Below are positions 9,048 to 21,808 of a stretch of DNA of 64,000 bases, in pieces. The position numbers and the translations under genes were made by a program. Under the pieces are notes generated by a model. The model saw nothing but the letters and a program-made list of their open reading frames with translations. It did no database searches and was not told where the DNA came from. The stretch's first letter is position 1; the number at the start of each line of letters is the position of its first letter. This DNA comes from Bradyrhizobium canariense (GTDB lineage: Bacteria > Pseudomonadota > Alphaproteobacteria > Rhizobiales > Xanthobacteraceae), in the NCBI RefSeq assembly GCF_900105125.1, contig NZ_LT629750.1, forward strand, positions 6,971,001 through 7,035,000, given 5' to 3'.

Positions 9048-9257
9048 ATGGACGAGGATCGACCGATGCCGCCGCTGATTGCAATCGCTGGTGCCCTGGG
9101 TGGACTGGCCGTGGTGCGCTGGGCTTATCGGACAGCCCTTCGGGTCAACAGGGAATTGGAAGAGGCGCGTCTGGCACGCGTCGCCGAGGCTGCGCGAGCG
9201 AACGATATTCCGACGCTGCGGCAGGATCCGATCACCGGCGCCTATCGGCCCGGCTGA
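9048..9257 (+). CDS. Small conserved hypothetical protein with one hydrophobic segment
   Basis: 69-residue protein starting MDEDRPMPPLIAIAGALGGLAVVRWAYRTALRVNRELEEARLA. It has one N-terminal membrane span, a basic/acidic helix and a C-terminal PTLRQDPITGAYRPG. ATG 9066 is an alternative start. Similar short membrane proteins with an RDPVTGVYRP-like tail are found downstream of S49 peptidases in Bradyrhizobiaceae as far as I recall; function unknown. Confidence 0.7.
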   Translation: MDEDRPMPPLIAIAGALGGLAVVRWAYRTALRVNRELEEARLARVAEAARANDIPTLRQDPITGAYRPG

Positions 9258-9682
9258 TCGCAAACGATCATTCCCTCGGGAGTTTGCCCTCCAGAATCGC
9301 TTGCGCCGGCCTCAGGGTGAGGGCATCACCCCTTCGAGGACCGGCCAGCAAGCTTGGAGGTGGGATCGTTTTACCGAGCCCGTTGGCGTCCGTATGTCAC
9401 AATCCCGTCGTGGGAGATCACGAACTCCGGAGCGCCAATCTTCGAAAGCCCCAATCATCTTGAGCTCCCGAAGTTCCGCCGTGGTAGCCGTCAATTGCTA
9501 ACGATCCACAAGCGCGGGCTGCGGCCTTGCCGTGATGGTTAGCGCGGCGTCACCCCGGAGACCGCAATTGTGTCGCGGCCGCGTTTTTCGGGGTAAATCC
9601 AGGCCGACATTGCCTTGATTCCCCATTCCCTCGCCGATACGGTCCGCGCTCTTGCAGGACCCGAAAGATTTTCGAACCAACA
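9258..9682. other. 425-base intergenic region before glyQ; no gene recognised
   Basis: Several short open frames exist on both strands (for example 9312-9494 minus, 60 codons) but none has a good ribosome site or recognisable protein pattern. No T-box, riboswitch or strong hairpin was noticed. It presumably holds the glyQ promoter. Confidence 0.4.
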
Positions 9683-10618
9683 ATGGACGCCATACCGCCC
9701 CATATGCGCCCGGAACGCTCGTTCCAGGGCTTTATCCTTGCTCTGCAGCGGTTCTGGGCTGATCAGGGCTGCGTGATCCTGCAACCCTACGACATGGAAA
9801 TGGGTGCTGGTACCTTCCATCCGGCGACGACATTGCGCGCGCTCGGGCCGAAGCAATGGAATGCGGCCTATGTGCAGCCGTCGCGCCGGCCCAAGGACGG
9901 CCGCTACGGCGAAAATCCCAACCGGCTGCAGCATTATTACCAGTTTCAGGTGATCATGAAGCCTTCGCCGCCGAATCTTCAGGACCTCTATCTGAAGTCA
10001 CTGGCCGCGATCGGCATCGATTCACATCTGCACGATATCCGCTTCGTCGAGGACGATTGGGAAAGCCCGACACTTGGTGCGTGGGGTTTGGGCTGGGAGT
10101 GCTGGTGCGACGGCATGGAAGTGTCGCAGTTCACTTACTTTCAGCAGGTCGCGGGAGTCGAATGTGCGCCGGTCGCCGGCGAACTCACTTACGGGCTCGA
10201 GCGTCTGGCGATGTATGTGCAGGGCGTCGACCGCGTCTACGATCTCAACTTCAACGGCCGCGACGGCGCCGAGCGCGTCACCTATGGCGATGTGTTCCTG
10301 CAGGCCGAGCAGGAATATTCGCGGCACAATTTCGAATATTCCGACACGGCGATGCTGTTCGAGCAGTTCAAGATGGCGGAGCAGGCCTGCCGGAAATATC
10401 TCGAAGCCGGCTGGAAGAATGGCGGCAATCAGAAGGAACATCTGATGGCGCTGCCGGCCTATGACCAGTGCATCAAGGCGAGCCACGTCTTCAACCTGCT
10501 CGACGCGCGCGGCGTGATCTCGGTGACCGAGCGGCAAAGCTATATCCTGCGCGTTCGCGAACTCGCCAAGGCCTGCGGCGATGCCTGGGTGCACACCGAA
10601 GCGGGCAGAGCAAGCTGA
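9683..10618 (+). CDS. glyQ: Glycine-tRNA ligase alpha subunit
   Basis: Alpha subunit of the bacterial-type heterotetrameric glycyl-tRNA synthetase, which activates glycine with ATP. The 311-residue protein shows the family start [43 protein letters not shown], motif-2-like [12 protein letters not shown], and [24 protein letters not shown]. Its TGA overlaps the glyS ATG by one base, so the two subunits are translationally coupled. Confidence 0.98.
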   Translation: MDAIPPHMRPERSFQGFILALQRFWADQGCVILQPYDMEMGAGTFHPATTLRALGPKQWNAAYVQPSRRPKDGRYGENPNRLQHYYQFQVIMKPSPPNLQDLYLKSLAAIGIDSHLHDIRFVEDDWESPTLGAWGLGWECWCDGMEVSQFTYFQQVAGVECAPVAGELTYGLERLAMYVQGVDRVYDLNFNGRDGAERVTYGDVFLQAEQEYSRHNFEYSDTAMLFEQFKMAEQACRKYLEAGWKNGGNQKEHLMALPAYDQCIKASHVFNLLDARGVISVTERQSYILRVRELAKACGDAWVHTEAGRAS

Positions 10619-12729
10619 TGCCCGATCTTCTCCTCGAACTTTTCTCCGAAGAAATTCCCGCGCGGATGCAGGCGAAGGCGGCCGATGATCTGCGCCGCAT
10701 GGTGACCGACAAGCTGGTGGCCGAAGGGCTGGTCTATGAAGGCGCCAAGGCGTTTGCGACGCCGCGGCGGCTGGCGCTGACGGTGCACGGCATTCCGGCG
10801 CGGCAGTCCGACCTGAAGGAAGAGCGCAAGGGCCCGCGCGTCGGTGGCCCGGAGCCTGCGATTGCCGGCTTTCTCAAAGCCACTGGCCTTGCCTCGCTCG
10901 ACGAGGCTAAAATCCAGCGCGATCCGAAGAAGGGCGATTTTTACATCGCGCTGATCGAGAAGCCCGGCCGCGCCACGCTGGATGTGCTTGCCGACATGCT
11001 GCCTGTCATCGTCAGGACATTTCCGTGGCCGAAATCGATGCGCTGGGGCGAGCGCTCGGCGCGTCCAGGCGCGCTGCAATGGGTGCGGCCGCTGCACGCG
11101 ATCATCGCGACCTTTGGCCTGGAAACCGAAGACCCCGACGTCGTGAAATTTTCCGTCGACGGCATCGAAACCGGCCAGACCACCTACGGCCATCGTTTCA
11201 TGGCGCCGGCCGCGATCAGCGTGCGCCGCTTCGAGGATTACGAGGCGAAGCTGCTCAACGCCAAGGTCGTGCTCGACCCCGAGCGCCGCAAGGACACCAT
11301 CGCGACCGACGCCAAGCAGTTGGCGTTCGCGCAAGGTTTCGAACTGGTCGAAGACCAGGTGTTGCTCGACGAAGTGGCTGGCCTCGTCGAATGGCCAGTG
11401 GCGCTGATGGGCTCCTTCGACAAGGAGTTTTTGTCGATCCCGGATGAGGTGATCCGCGCCACCATCCGCAACAACCAGAAATGCTTTGTGGTCAGCGATC
11501 CCAAAACGAAAAAGCTGACCAACAAATTCATCCTTACCGCCAACATCGAAGCCTCCGACGCCGGCAAGGCCATCGTCGCCGGCAACGAGCGCGTGATCCG
11601 CGCGCGATTGAGCGACGCGAAGTTTTTCTATGAGACCGATCTGAAGACGAAACTGGAAGACCGGCTGCCGAAATTCGATTCCATTGTATTTCACGAGAAG
11701 CTGGGCACGCAGGGCGAGCGTATCAAGCGGATCGAATTGTCAGCAGCGGAGATGGCGCAACTCGCTGGCGCCGATGTTGAGAAGGCGAAACGTGCCGCGC
11801 ATCTGGCGAAGGCGGATTTGGCGACTGAAGTGGTCGGTGAATTCCCCGAATTGCAAGGCTTGATGGGGAAATATTACGCGCTGGCGCAGGGCGAGGATGC
11901 CTCCGTCGCCGCCGCAAGCGAGGAGCATTACAAGCCGCAGGGGCCGAATGATCGCGTACCGACAGATCCGGTGAGCGTCGCCGTGGCGCTGGCAGATAAA
12001 ATCGATACGCTAATCGGCTTCTGGGCCATCGATGAGAAGCCGACGGGGAGTAAAGACCCTTATGCCTTGCGCCGTGCAGCCTTGGGGGTGATTCGCATTG
12101 CGATCGAGCGTGAGATTGATCTGTACCCACGCGGCCTTCTCGAAAAGCGGATAAAAAGAGTTCGCCCAGATCTTTCTGATGTCGCGATTTCTGAAATTGG
12201 CGATTCATTCCAGACCTTCTTTGAGGACCGTCTCACTGTTCAGCTTCGCGATCAGGGCGCTCGACATGATCTCGTCGACGCTGTGCTTGGGCTTGGCAGC
12301 GGTGAGGTGGGCCTTTTATCGATCGTCCGCCGCGTCGAGGCGCTCGGCAAATTCCTCGATACCGATGATGGCAAGAACCTGCTTGCCGGCACCAAGCGCG
12401 CCAGCAATATCCTCTCGATCGAGGAGAAGAAGGACAAGCGCAGCTTTGACGGCGCGCCGGATGAGGCGCTCTACAGGCTCGACGAGGAAAAGGCGTTAGC
12501 GAAGGCGATCGATCAGGTGAAGGCGGAAGCAGGTAGCGCCGTAGCCAGGGAAGATTTTGCTGCCGCGATGAGTGCGATGGCGAAGCTGCGTCCGGCGGTT
12601 GATGCGTTCTTCGACAAGGTCAAGGTCAATGACGATGACCCGAAGGTGCGTGAAAACCGCCTGAAGCTGTTGAATGAAATCCGCGCGGCGACGCGGGCCG
12701 TGGCGGATTTTTCCAAGATCGAAGGCTGA
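10618..12729 (+). CDS. glyS: Glycine-tRNA ligase beta subunit
   Basis: 703-residue beta subunit that binds tRNA-Gly and contributes to aminoacylation. The start [18 protein letters not shown] is diagnostic, and the HD-like helical domain and the C-terminal anticodon-binding region ([27 protein letters not shown]) are complete. ATG 10618 overlaps the glyQ stop (TGATG). A short patch near 11.8-12.25 kb uses more A/T-rich codons than the surroundings, but the frame is intact. Confidence 0.98.
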   Translation: MPDLLLELFSEEIPARMQAKAADDLRRMVTDKLVAEGLVYEGAKAFATPRRLALTVHGIPARQSDLKEERKGPRVGGPEPAIAGFLKATGLASLDEAKIQRDPKKGDFYIALIEKPGRATLDVLADMLPVIVRTFPWPKSMRWGERSARPGALQWVRPLHAIIATFGLETEDPDVVKFSVDGIETGQTTYGHRFMAPAAISVRRFEDYEAKLLNAKVVLDPERRKDTIATDAKQLAFAQGFELVEDQVLLDEVAGLVEWPVALMGSFDKEFLSIPDEVIRATIRNNQKCFVVSDPKTKKLTNKFILTANIEASDAGKAIVAGNERVIRARLSDAKFFYETDLKTKLEDRLPKFDSIVFHEKLGTQGERIKRIELSAAEMAQLAGADVEKAKRAAHLAKADLATEVVGEFPELQGLMGKYYALAQGEDASVAAASEEHYKPQGPNDRVPTDPVSVAVALADKIDTLIGFWAIDEKPTGSKDPYALRRAALGVIRIAIEREIDLYPRGLLEKRIKRVRPDLSDVAISEIGDSFQTFFEDRLTVQLRDQGARHDLVDAVLGLGSGEVGLLSIVRRVEALGKFLDTDDGKNLLAGTKRASNILSIEEKKDKRSFDGAPDEALYRLDEEKALAKAIDQVKAEAGSAVAREDFAAAMSAMAKLRPAVDAFFDKVKVNDDDPKVRENRLKLLNEIRAATRAVADFSKIEG

Positions 12730-12733
12730 CCCC

Positions 12734-13321
12734 ATGGATCGCGAGACGCTCGCCGCCTACGACAATGAGGCGACAGCGTTCGCGAATGAGTGGCACGCGC
12801 AGCCAACCCCGGTCGATCTCCAGGACATCGTCGCGCGCTTCTTCGTCAAGGGCGGGGCGACTGCTGATATCGGCTGCGGCAGCGGCCGCGAGGTGGCCTG
12901 GCTGAATGCGAATGGTTTTCCGGCCGTTGGCTTCGATGCCTCGGAAGGCCTGCTGGCCGAGGCGCGCTCGCGGTACCCGCATCTGGGTTTCGCGCATGCG
13001 GAGTTGCCCGATCTCAACGGTATCGACGCCAGCCGCTACGACAATGTGCTTTGCGAAACCGTGATCATGCACCTTGATCGCGCGCTGATCGCGCCCTCGG
13101 TTCGTCGCATGTTCGATATCGTCAAGCCCGACGGTGTTCTCTATCTGAGCTGGCGGGTTATCGATGGCGCCGATGTGCGCGACGCGCATGGCCGGCTGTA
13201 CGCCGCGTTTGACGCCTCGCTGGTGCTGACGGAACTGACGGCGGCAGCGCTGTTGCTTGACGAAGAGGTCGTCAGCGCCTCTTCCGGCAAGAAGATTCGC
13301 CGACTCGTCGTAAAGAAATAA
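12734..13321 (+). CDS. Class I SAM-dependent methyltransferase
   Basis: 195-residue methyltransferase with motif I TADIGCGSGREVAWLN, an acidic FDASEG following, and the post-I LPDL and later LYLSWRVIDG region. ATG 12734 starts four bases after the glyS stop, so it is probably co-transcribed with glyQS. Substrate unknown. The co-location with glycyl-tRNA synthetase is suggestive of translation but not evidence of it. Confidence 0.85.
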   Translation: MDRETLAAYDNEATAFANEWHAQPTPVDLQDIVARFFVKGGATADIGCGSGREVAWLNANGFPAVGFDASEGLLAEARSRYPHLGFAHAELPDLNGIDASRYDNVLCETVIMHLDRALIAPSVRRMFDIVKPDGVLYLSWRVIDGADVRDAHGRLYAAFDASLVLTELTAAALLLDEEVVSASSGKKIRRLVVKK

Positions 13322-13402
13322 ATCCTGAGCTTTATTTGACGCATTTTCGTGCGCGGGCCGCGATCTTCACCTCGCTCGATCACACTATTTCAAAAATGAA
13401 AA

Positions 13403-13432
13403 GCCCCTCCCGGCGGGGAGCCCGGGCGAGGC
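13403..13432 (-). terminator. Rho-independent terminator downstream of the DUF1236 gene
   Basis: Read on the minus strand, GCCTC-g-CCCGG pairs with CCGGG-a-GGGGC around an 8-base loop (one mismatch, one G-T pair) and is followed directly by TTTTCATTTTT. It lies about 55 bases past the DUF1236 stop and also faces the end of the methyltransferase gene. Confidence 0.7.
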
Positions 13433-13485
13433 CTTCATATCCGGTCGCGGCGGGGCGCCCGGACAACGGTTTTGCGCGAGCTGGT

Positions 13486-13851
13486 TTACTCGACGATCTG
13501 AACGATGCGCCGCGAGCGCGGTTCGACCAGCACGGTCTCGCCATTGACCACGGTGTAGCGGTAGGGCGTCACGCCGTATGTTTGCGGCACGTCGTAATAG
13601 GTCACGCCGGCTTCCGGCAGGATTCCGCCGACGACAACGCGATCGGGGATGGTGTAGTTCGGTACGTGTTCGCGGATGATGTATTGGCGAAACGCCGGAC
13701 GTTGATCGACCGCGATGCCATCGACATCGTCATCAACAACCGCAGGGCCGCCGCGAACGATGCCCGTGGTGATCTCGCTTTGCGCCTGCGCTGCAATCGG
13801 TGCCGTCAGGGCGCCCGCGATCGCTGCAATGGCAAGTAGCTTGTTCCGCAT
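13486..13851 (-). CDS. DUF1236 domain exported protein
   Basis: 121-residue exported protein. The signal peptide is MRNKLLAIAAIAGALTAPIAAQAQ, cut after AQA. The mature part contains the DUF1236 pattern: FRQYIIREHVPNYTIPDRVVVGGILPEAGVTYYDVPQTYGV and the end VNGETVLVEPRSRRIVQIVE. ATG 13851 has AAGGAG upstream. DUF1236 proteins are abundant, short periplasmic proteins of Rhizobiales with unknown role. Confidence 0.88.
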   Translation of the reverse strand: MRNKLLAIAAIAGALTAPIAAQAQSEITTGIVRGGPAVVDDDVDGIAVDQRPAFRQYIIREHVPNYTIPDRVVVGGILPEAGVTYYDVPQTYGVTPYRYTVVNGETVLVEPRSRRIVQIVE

Positions 13852-13982
13852 GATCAACTCCTTCGCGATGAGCACGCCGGCTTGCACCGGCGATCAATTT
13901 CACCCAATTCATCGCGCACGGCATCGTTCCCGAAAAAATGCGAGTCCCGCGGCTGCAATTTTCAGCATTTTTTGTTGGCGCC

Positions 13983-14007
13983 GGAACCCATTGAAGCCAC
14001 AAGCGTC
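13983..14007 (+). promoter_or_regulatory. Possible EcfG-type (general stress) promoter
   Basis: GGAAC (13983-13987), 16 bases, then CGTC (14004-14007) resembles the alphaproteobacterial general-stress sigma factor consensus GGAAC-N16/17-CGTT with one mismatch. It would start transcription about 80 bases before the DUF3096 gene. Weak evidence by eye. Confidence 0.3.
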
Positions 14008-14090
14008 TCCTATCGTGGAACCGCATCAGACGGTAAAATGCAGATCCCGATTCGACCTTTCCCCACAGCGCTATCGCGGAGAGATTCTAA

Positions 14091-14246
14091 ATGACCCTCA
14101 CTGTCGCCCACATTTCACCGATCATCTCCGTGATTGCGGGCCTGCTTATTCTGATTATGCCGCGGCTCCTCAATCTGATTGTCGCGATTTTCCTGATTCT
14201 CAACGGTCTGATCGGTCTCGGCCTGCTTAGATGGCTGCATTTGTAA
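14091..14246 (+). CDS. DUF3096 family small membrane protein
   Basis: 51-residue protein made of two hydrophobic helices: MTLTVAHISPIISVIAGLLI then the turn MPRLLN and LIVAIFLILNGLIGLGLLRW. The central P-R-L-L-N turn and overall plan match DUF3096. GGAGAG precedes the ATG. Function unknown; likely inner-membrane. It lies alone between the divergent DUF1236 gene and ppdK. Confidence 0.78.
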   Translation: MTLTVAHISPIISVIAGLLILIMPRLLNLIVAIFLILNGLIGLGLLRWLHL

Positions 14247-14336
14247 GCTTTGAAACGGGCTTCGCGCCTTGCGCGGAACCGCCCAAAGTGGTGTAAGGCG
14301 CGCATCCCTTTCCCCGATCGCGGATTGTTGTAAGTC

Positions 14337-17195
<2,859 letters not shown>

Positions 17196-17636
17196 GGTCG
17201 TTGACCACCACGACCGTCATTGTGCGAAGCGCAATCTAGACCTCCGTCATTCCGGGATGGTGCGTTGGCACCAGACCTCAGATGTGCAATTGCACATCGG
17301 GGAATCTCGAGATTCCGGGTTCGATGCTCTGCATCGCCCCGGAATGACGTGTTGATCCTTACACTGCGCAGTTTCAGGAACTCATAATTCCCCGCCGGCA
17401 GAATCCGGGCGCTACAAAATTTTCTTCATCATTTTCGTTGACCGGATATTTACCAATTTGTTCGAGCGCCTGTTTACCAACAATTTTGATGCCGGCGACG
17501 AAAACGCAGTCATTCCTTGCGTGTATCCGCTGCGCACCACCGGTTAACTCCCCCGCAACCTAAATTCGATAACACCAAAAAAGATCGAATTGCACGGATG
17601 TACTGAATTCGGTCGCGCGTGTGTGTGTAGCGTTGC
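17196..17636. other. Intergenic region between ppdK and the SleB gene
   Basis: About 440 bases without a supported gene. The first half contains the multi-hairpin palindromic repeat at 17244-17349; the second half is A/T-richer and probably carries the promoter of the following gene (for instance TTGACC at 17438-17443), but no promoter could be fixed. Confidence 0.5.
17244..17349. repeat. Multi-hairpin intergenic repeat with CGTCATTCCGGG ends
   Basis: The outer arms CGTCATTCCGGG (17244-17255) and CCCGGAATGACG enclose four smaller dyads: GGTGC-gttg-GCACC (17259-17272), the perfect 18-base palindrome GATGTGCAATTGCACATC (17281-17298), the perfect 16-base palindrome GGAATCTCGAGATTCC (17301-17316) and CGATGC-tct-GCATCG (17322-17336). 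It belongs to the CGTCATTCCGGGG class of repeats scattered through Bradyrhizobium and Rhodopseudomonas genomes. Confidence 0.82.
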
Positions 17637-19094
17637 GTGAGCGTATCGATGTTAGTAGTGCGTAACCGGCCGAAGGGCGCGCGTTTCGCGTTCTTCGGCC
17701 TCGGTCTCTGCATCTTCGCGCTGAGTCCGACGGAAATCGGATATCAGGATATTGCATCGCTGCTGGCCCGGCAGCCTGGTGTCGCCGAGCGCTGGCAAAA
17801 GCGGGTGTTCTCCGCCGCTAGCACCATCCAGCTCGCCACTTACAGCTTTGGCCGCCCGATCGGCACCTCTTCGCCGCAGGCCGGACTCTATCGGCTGGCG
17901 AGCTTCGACAATTCCGGTCTCGACACCGGTTCGCTGACGCGCAATCATCTGCTCCAGGCTCCGCCGCGCTATCAGGCATCTGATTTTCCCAAGGTCGATC
18001 GCACCTTGAAGGGCGATCGCCTGGTCAAGGCCCCGCCGCCGGAGGGTGCGGCGCCGGCAAATGCCGCGCCGCCGCTTGAAGATCCGTCGACATCCAATGC
18101 CTCGGTGGTGGGTCAGAAGACCGCCGCGGCCGCATCGTTCGGCGATCGTCTTCCGCTCGATCCGGAACTTCAGGAAGCGCTGAGTGCTCCGCCGCTTCCG
18201 CAATATGATGTTTCATTGTCGCTCGAAGCCCAGCCGCTCGACGATCTGAAAGTTGCCCCCGACACCATTCCGCTGGAATCCGCAACCCCGCATGACGGTT
18301 TCTCGGTGAAGACCGCGAGCCTGTATTTCGGCAGCTCCTCGCTTGGTGCGGCGGCGGAGAGCATGGAGCGCTGGGAGCCCGGCGAAGAGCCGATGGTTGT
18401 CGCACCGGGCGCGGCCGATCCCGACATGAAGGTGGCGTCGCTGCCGTCGACCGCGGACGAGAGCTCCGCGATCGGAGAGAATGGCGAAAGCGTCGCCGCC
18501 AAGGGCGAAGTCAACGCCGACAATCAGCGGATCAAGACGCCGGCCGAACGGCTCGGCCTGCTCGACGAAAAATCACGCGCCAAGTCGGAGAAGTGCCTGG
18601 CTGAAGCGGTTTACTTCGAAGCCCGCGGCGAAGCCGTACGTGGCCAGATCGCGGTGGCGCAGGTGGTGCTGAACCGCGCATTCTCGGGCTTCTACCCGAC
18701 CACGGTGTGTGGCGTGGTTTACCAGAACAAGAACCATCACATGGCGTGCCAGTTCACCTTCGCCTGTGACAACGTCGCCGACGTCGTGCGCGAGCCCGAC
18801 ATGTGGGATCGCGCCAAGCGGATCGCGAAGGCGATGCTCGACGGCCAGCTCTGGCTGCCGGAAGTCGCGAAATCGACCCACTACCATGCCTATTGGGTGC
18901 ATCCGTCCTGGGTCAGCGAGATGAAGAAGACCTACAAATTCGGCGTCCACACCTTCTATCGGCCGCGGGCCTGGGGTGACGGCAGCGACGCGCCAAGCTG
19001 GGGAACGCCGGCGCAGACCGCGGAAATTTCGGCGGAACTGGCGGAAGCCGCCAAGAGCACCGCCGAGCAGTCTGAAACCACGGTACGGCGCTAG
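17637..19094 (+). CDS. SleB-type cell wall hydrolase
   Basis: Peptidoglycan hydrolase of the Hydrolase_2 (SleB) family. The start is GTG 17637 or ATG 17649; an N-terminal hydrophobic segment ([17 protein letters not shown]) acts as signal or anchor. A long low-complexity middle region rich in Pro/Ala/Asp follows (about residues 110-300). The catalytic domain starts near residue 318: [13 protein letters not shown] with the conserved Glu, [26 protein letters not shown], and [12 protein letters not shown]. The family cleaves spore cortex in Bacillus, but in alphaproteobacteria it is thought to act in wall remodelling. 485 aa, stand-alone gene convergent with nadC. Confidence 0.9.
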   Translation: MSVSMLVVRNRPKGARFAFFGLGLCIFALSPTEIGYQDIASLLARQPGVAERWQKRVFSAASTIQLATYSFGRPIGTSSPQAGLYRLASFDNSGLDTGSLTRNHLLQAPPRYQASDFPKVDRTLKGDRLVKAPPPEGAAPANAAPPLEDPSTSNASVVGQKTAAAASFGDRLPLDPELQEALSAPPLPQYDVSLSLEAQPLDDLKVAPDTIPLESATPHDGFSVKTASLYFGSSSLGAAAESMERWEPGEEPMVVAPGAADPDMKVASLPSTADESSAIGENGESVAAKGEVNADNQRIKTPAERLGLLDEKSRAKSEKCLAEAVYFEARGEAVRGQIAVAQVVLNRAFSGFYPTTVCGVVYQNKNHHMACQFTFACDNVADVVREPDMWDRAKRIAKAMLDGQLWLPEVAKSTHYHAYWVHPSWVSEMKKTYKFGVHTFYRPRAWGDGSDAPSWGTPAQTAEISAELAEAAKSTAEQSETTVRR

Positions 19095-19131
19095 CGTGAT
19101 TTAGAAGCTCTACACTGGTGCCAACGCTCCA

Positions 19132-19146
19132 TCTCCCACTGGGAGA
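19132..19146. terminator. Small hairpin between the convergent SleB and nadC genes
   Basis: TCTCCC-act-GGGAGA (19132-19146) forms a 6-bp stem with a 3-base loop in the 95-base gap between two convergent genes. There is no T run on either side, so it may be a weak bidirectional terminator or part of a dispersed repeat. Confidence 0.3.
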
Positions 19147-19189
19147 GGTGACCGAATTCGCGCATTGCGATTCTAAACGGGTTTCCCGC

Positions 19190-20068
19190 TCACGCATCGA
19201 TATCGAGCGCTACGTCGAAATTCGGCGCCGAATGCGTGAGCGCGCCGGACGAGACATAATCCACGCCAGTGGCTGCGATCTTCGCGATCGTTGCCTGCGT
19301 GATGCTGCCGGAAGCCTCCAGCACGACGCGCCCTTTGGTCAGGTTCACGGCCTCGGTCAAGGTTGCGATATCCATATTGTCGAGCAGGACCACATCCGCG
19401 AGCCCGGTATCGAGCACCTCGCGCAGTTGCGCCAGCGTATCGACCTCGATCTCGACCTTCACCAGATGTCCGATATGCGCCCGTGCGCGTTCAAGCGCGG
19501 GCCTGACGCCGCCGGCGACCGCGACATGGTTGTCCTTGATCAGGATCGCGTCGTCGAGCCCGAAGCGATGGTTGAAGCCGCCGCCACAGCGCACGGCATA
19601 TTTCTCGAGCGCCCGCAGCCCGGGCGTGGTCTTGCGGGTGCAGCAGATGCGTAATTTGGTGCCGGCGGTGTGGCGGACATAATCGGCGGTAAGCGTGGCG
19701 ACGCCGGAAAGCCGGCCGACGAAGTTCAGCGCGGTGCGCTCGCCCGCCAGCACGGCGCGTGCCGGCCCTGAAATCGTCAGCACATGCGTGCCGGCGGCGA
19801 CGGCCGCGCCGTCGCGCGCATGCGCCTCGATGCCGAGATCCGGCGACAGCTTTTGAAAAATCGCAACCGCGAGCGGCAAACCCGCGATCACGCCGGACTG
19901 CCGGGCAACCATCACGGCGTGGGCACGAGCGCTCTCGGGAATGGTAGCCATCGAGGTGATATCGCCGGCGCGGCCGAGATCCTCATTCAATGCGCGTTGC
20001 ACGGCTTCGTCGATCGCGAGCGGCGACAGAAATGCTTCCGGATAGAACAGCGAGTTGGGGGTCGTCAT
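19190..20068 (-). CDS. nadC: Nicotinate-nucleotide pyrophosphorylase (carboxylating)
   Basis: Quinolinate phosphoribosyltransferase: quinolinate + PRPP to nicotinate mononucleotide, CO2 and pyrophosphate, third step of de novo NAD synthesis. Complete at 292 aa: [11 protein letters not shown] at the N-terminus, [28 protein letters not shown] active-site block, [14 protein letters not shown], and LEASGSIT near the end. Last gene of the nadA-nadB-nadC run, 25 bases after nadB. Confidence 0.97.
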   Translation of the reverse strand: MTTPNSLFYPEAFLSPLAIDEAVQRALNEDLGRAGDITSMATIPESARAHAVMVARQSGVIAGLPLAVAIFQKLSPDLGIEAHARDGAAVAAGTHVLTISGPARAVLAGERTALNFVGRLSGVATLTADYVRHTAGTKLRICCTRKTTPGLRALEKYAVRCGGGFNHRFGLDDAILIKDNHVAVAGGVRPALERARAHIGHLVKVEIEVDTLAQLREVLDTGLADVVLLDNMDIATLTEAVNLTKGRVVLEASGSITQATIAKIAATGVDYVSSGALTHSAPNFDVALDIDA

Positions 20069-20093
20069 GATGCGTACCTTATCTTGTTATCTG

Positions 20094-21701
20094 TTAAGCG
20101 GTGATCGGCTGCGCGGAGCGCGCTGGCGCGGGCTCGGTCAGCGAGGCCGCGACGTCGCGTGCGGCCGCCAATGTTGTCATGGTGCGATGCGCCAGCGTCG
20201 GCTTCTCGGTCGGATAGTCCGAACGGTATTGCGCGCCGCGGCTTTCGCGCCGCGCCCATGCCGATGTCGCGACCAGGAGCGCCGTGGTTGCCATATTGCG
20301 CAGCGCGATATTGCCGGTGTCGCGCTCGATCGCCGCGAACGCGCGCACGGCTTCCGCGAGCTGCTCACCATCGCGGATCACGCCGACATGCGAGGTCATC
20401 ATCGCCCGAAGATTGGCCTCGATCAGTGGCGGCATCGCGCAATTTCGCGGCGGGATCGAAGCCTCGGGCAGGCGGGATGAAGCGGGAGCGGTGCTGCCGT
20501 CGATATCCTCCGCAATGCGCGCGGCGTAGACCACGGCCTCGAGCAGGGAGTTCGACGCCAGCCGGTTGGCGCCATGCGCGCCTGTCGAAGACACTTCGCC
20601 GCCGGCCCATAATCCCTTCAGCGACGTGCGGCCATTCACATCCACGGCGATGCCGCCCATGTGATAGTGCGCGGCCGGCGCCACCGGGATCGGCTGTTTC
20701 GACGGATCGATGCCCGCGGACAGGCAGCTTGCATAGACGGTCGGGAACTTCTCGGCGAAATGGTTGCCGAGCGAAGTGGTGGCGTCGAGGAACGCGCCAC
20801 GGCCCGCGGCGATTTCCGCAAACACCCCGCGTGCCACGATATCGCGCGGTGCGAGCTCGGCGAGCCTGTGCCGCGCCAGCATGAAGCGCTCGCCACTCGC
20901 GTTGATCAGCGTCGCGCCTTCGCCGCGCAAAGCTTCCGTCGCCAGCGGCGCCGGATCGCGGCTGACCATGATCGCTGTGGGATGAAATTGCACGAATTCC
21001 GGATCGGCGATCACGGCGCCGGCACGCGCGGCGATCGCAAGCCCGAGGCCGCTGGCTTCGGGCGGATTGGTCGTCACGGCATAGAGATGCCCGATACCGC
21101 CGGTCGCCAATACCACCGTGCGCGATGCGATGATAAGTGGCCTGGCAGCGACGTCGCCGGCTTTACGCAGTTGAAGTCCGGTGACGGCGTCGTCATCGGT
21201 CAGGAGCGCTTCAGCAACATAGCCTTCGATCACCCGGATCGAAGGCGTCGCGCGCACGGCTTCGATCAACGCGGTGATGATCGCCTTGCCGGCCATGTCG
21301 CCCTGCACATGCACGATGCGTCGTGCCGAATGTGCCGCTTCCTGGGAGACTGCGAGCTTGCCTTCGAGGTCGCGATCGAACGGGACGCCATAATGCAGGA
21401 GGTCGCGGATGCGCGCACCGGCTTCCCGCGCCAGTCCGAGTGCAACCGTCTCATCGACGAGGCCGGCGCCGACCGCGACCGTATCGGCGGCGTGTGCCTC
21501 CGCACTGTCGCCTTCTGCAACCGCCGCAGCGATCCCGCCTTGCGCCCATGCGGTCGAAGCGCCTTCGCCGAGCGGGCTCGCGGAAATCACGGTAACCGGA
21601 CGCGGCGCCAGTTTGAGCGCGCAGAACAGCCCGGCGAGGCCTGCGCCGACGATGACGACATCGCCGGTGGTGGGGATGAGATCATCAATTTGGTTTTGCA
21701 T
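20094..21701 (-). CDS. nadB: L-aspartate oxidase
   Basis: FAD enzyme that oxidises L-aspartate to iminoaspartate for NAD synthesis. The 535-residue protein starts with the dinucleotide-binding [17 protein letters not shown], and has the succinate-dehydrogenase-type blocks [30 protein letters not shown] and [23 protein letters not shown]. Middle gene of the nad operon, 107 bases after nadA; a repeat element sits in that gap. Confidence 0.97.
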   Translation of the reverse strand: MQNQIDDLIPTTGDVVIVGAGLAGLFCALKLAPRPVTVISASPLGEGASTAWAQGGIAAAVAEGDSAEAHAADTVAVGAGLVDETVALGLAREAGARIRDLLHYGVPFDRDLEGKLAVSQEAAHSARRIVHVQGDMAGKAIITALIEAVRATPSIRVIEGYVAEALLTDDDAVTGLQLRKAGDVAARPLIIASRTVVLATGGIGHLYAVTTNPPEASGLGLAIAARAGAVIADPEFVQFHPTAIMVSRDPAPLATEALRGEGATLINASGERFMLARHRLAELAPRDIVARGVFAEIAAGRGAFLDATTSLGNHFAEKFPTVYASCLSAGIDPSKQPIPVAPAAHYHMGGIAVDVNGRTSLKGLWAGGEVSSTGAHGANRLASNSLLEAVVYAARIAEDIDGSTAPASSRLPEASIPPRNCAMPPLIEANLRAMMTSHVGVIRDGEQLAEAVRAFAAIERDTGNIALRNMATTALLVATSAWARRESRGAQYRSDYPTEKPTLAHRTMTTLAAARDVAASLTEPAPARSAQPITA

Positions 21702-21718
21702 TTTCGTTTCCCACTATT

Positions 21719-21803
21719 TGTCGTCCTCGCGAAAGCGGGGACCCATACGCCGTGCCGTCTCTGCTAATCGGCGTGATTGCCGCGGCCTCCCGTTGACGAC
21801 GGT
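21719..21803. repeat. Dispersed palindromic repeat between nadA and nadB
   Basis: Contains the hairpin TCCTCGC-GAAA-GCGGGGA (21724-21741, GAAA tetraloop, one G-T pair) followed by ACCCATACGCCGTG, the hallmark of the CGCGAAAGCGGGGACCCATACGCC repeats of Bradyrhizobium. The copy is shortened. It lies inside a transcribed operon, so it would be present in the nadAB mRNA. Confidence 0.65.
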
Positions 21804-21808
21804 GTGTT

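Noticed and set aside
9312..9494. 60-codon minus-strand frame before glyQ
   Set aside because: No ribosome site and no similarity recognised; kept only as a note in the intergenic entry.
9258..9682. Glycine riboswitch or T-box ahead of glyQS
   Set aside because: None of the conserved riboswitch or T-box sequence blocks were seen.
20661..21767. 368-codon plus-strand frame opposite nadB
   Set aside because: Antisense to nadB, which has all expected motifs.
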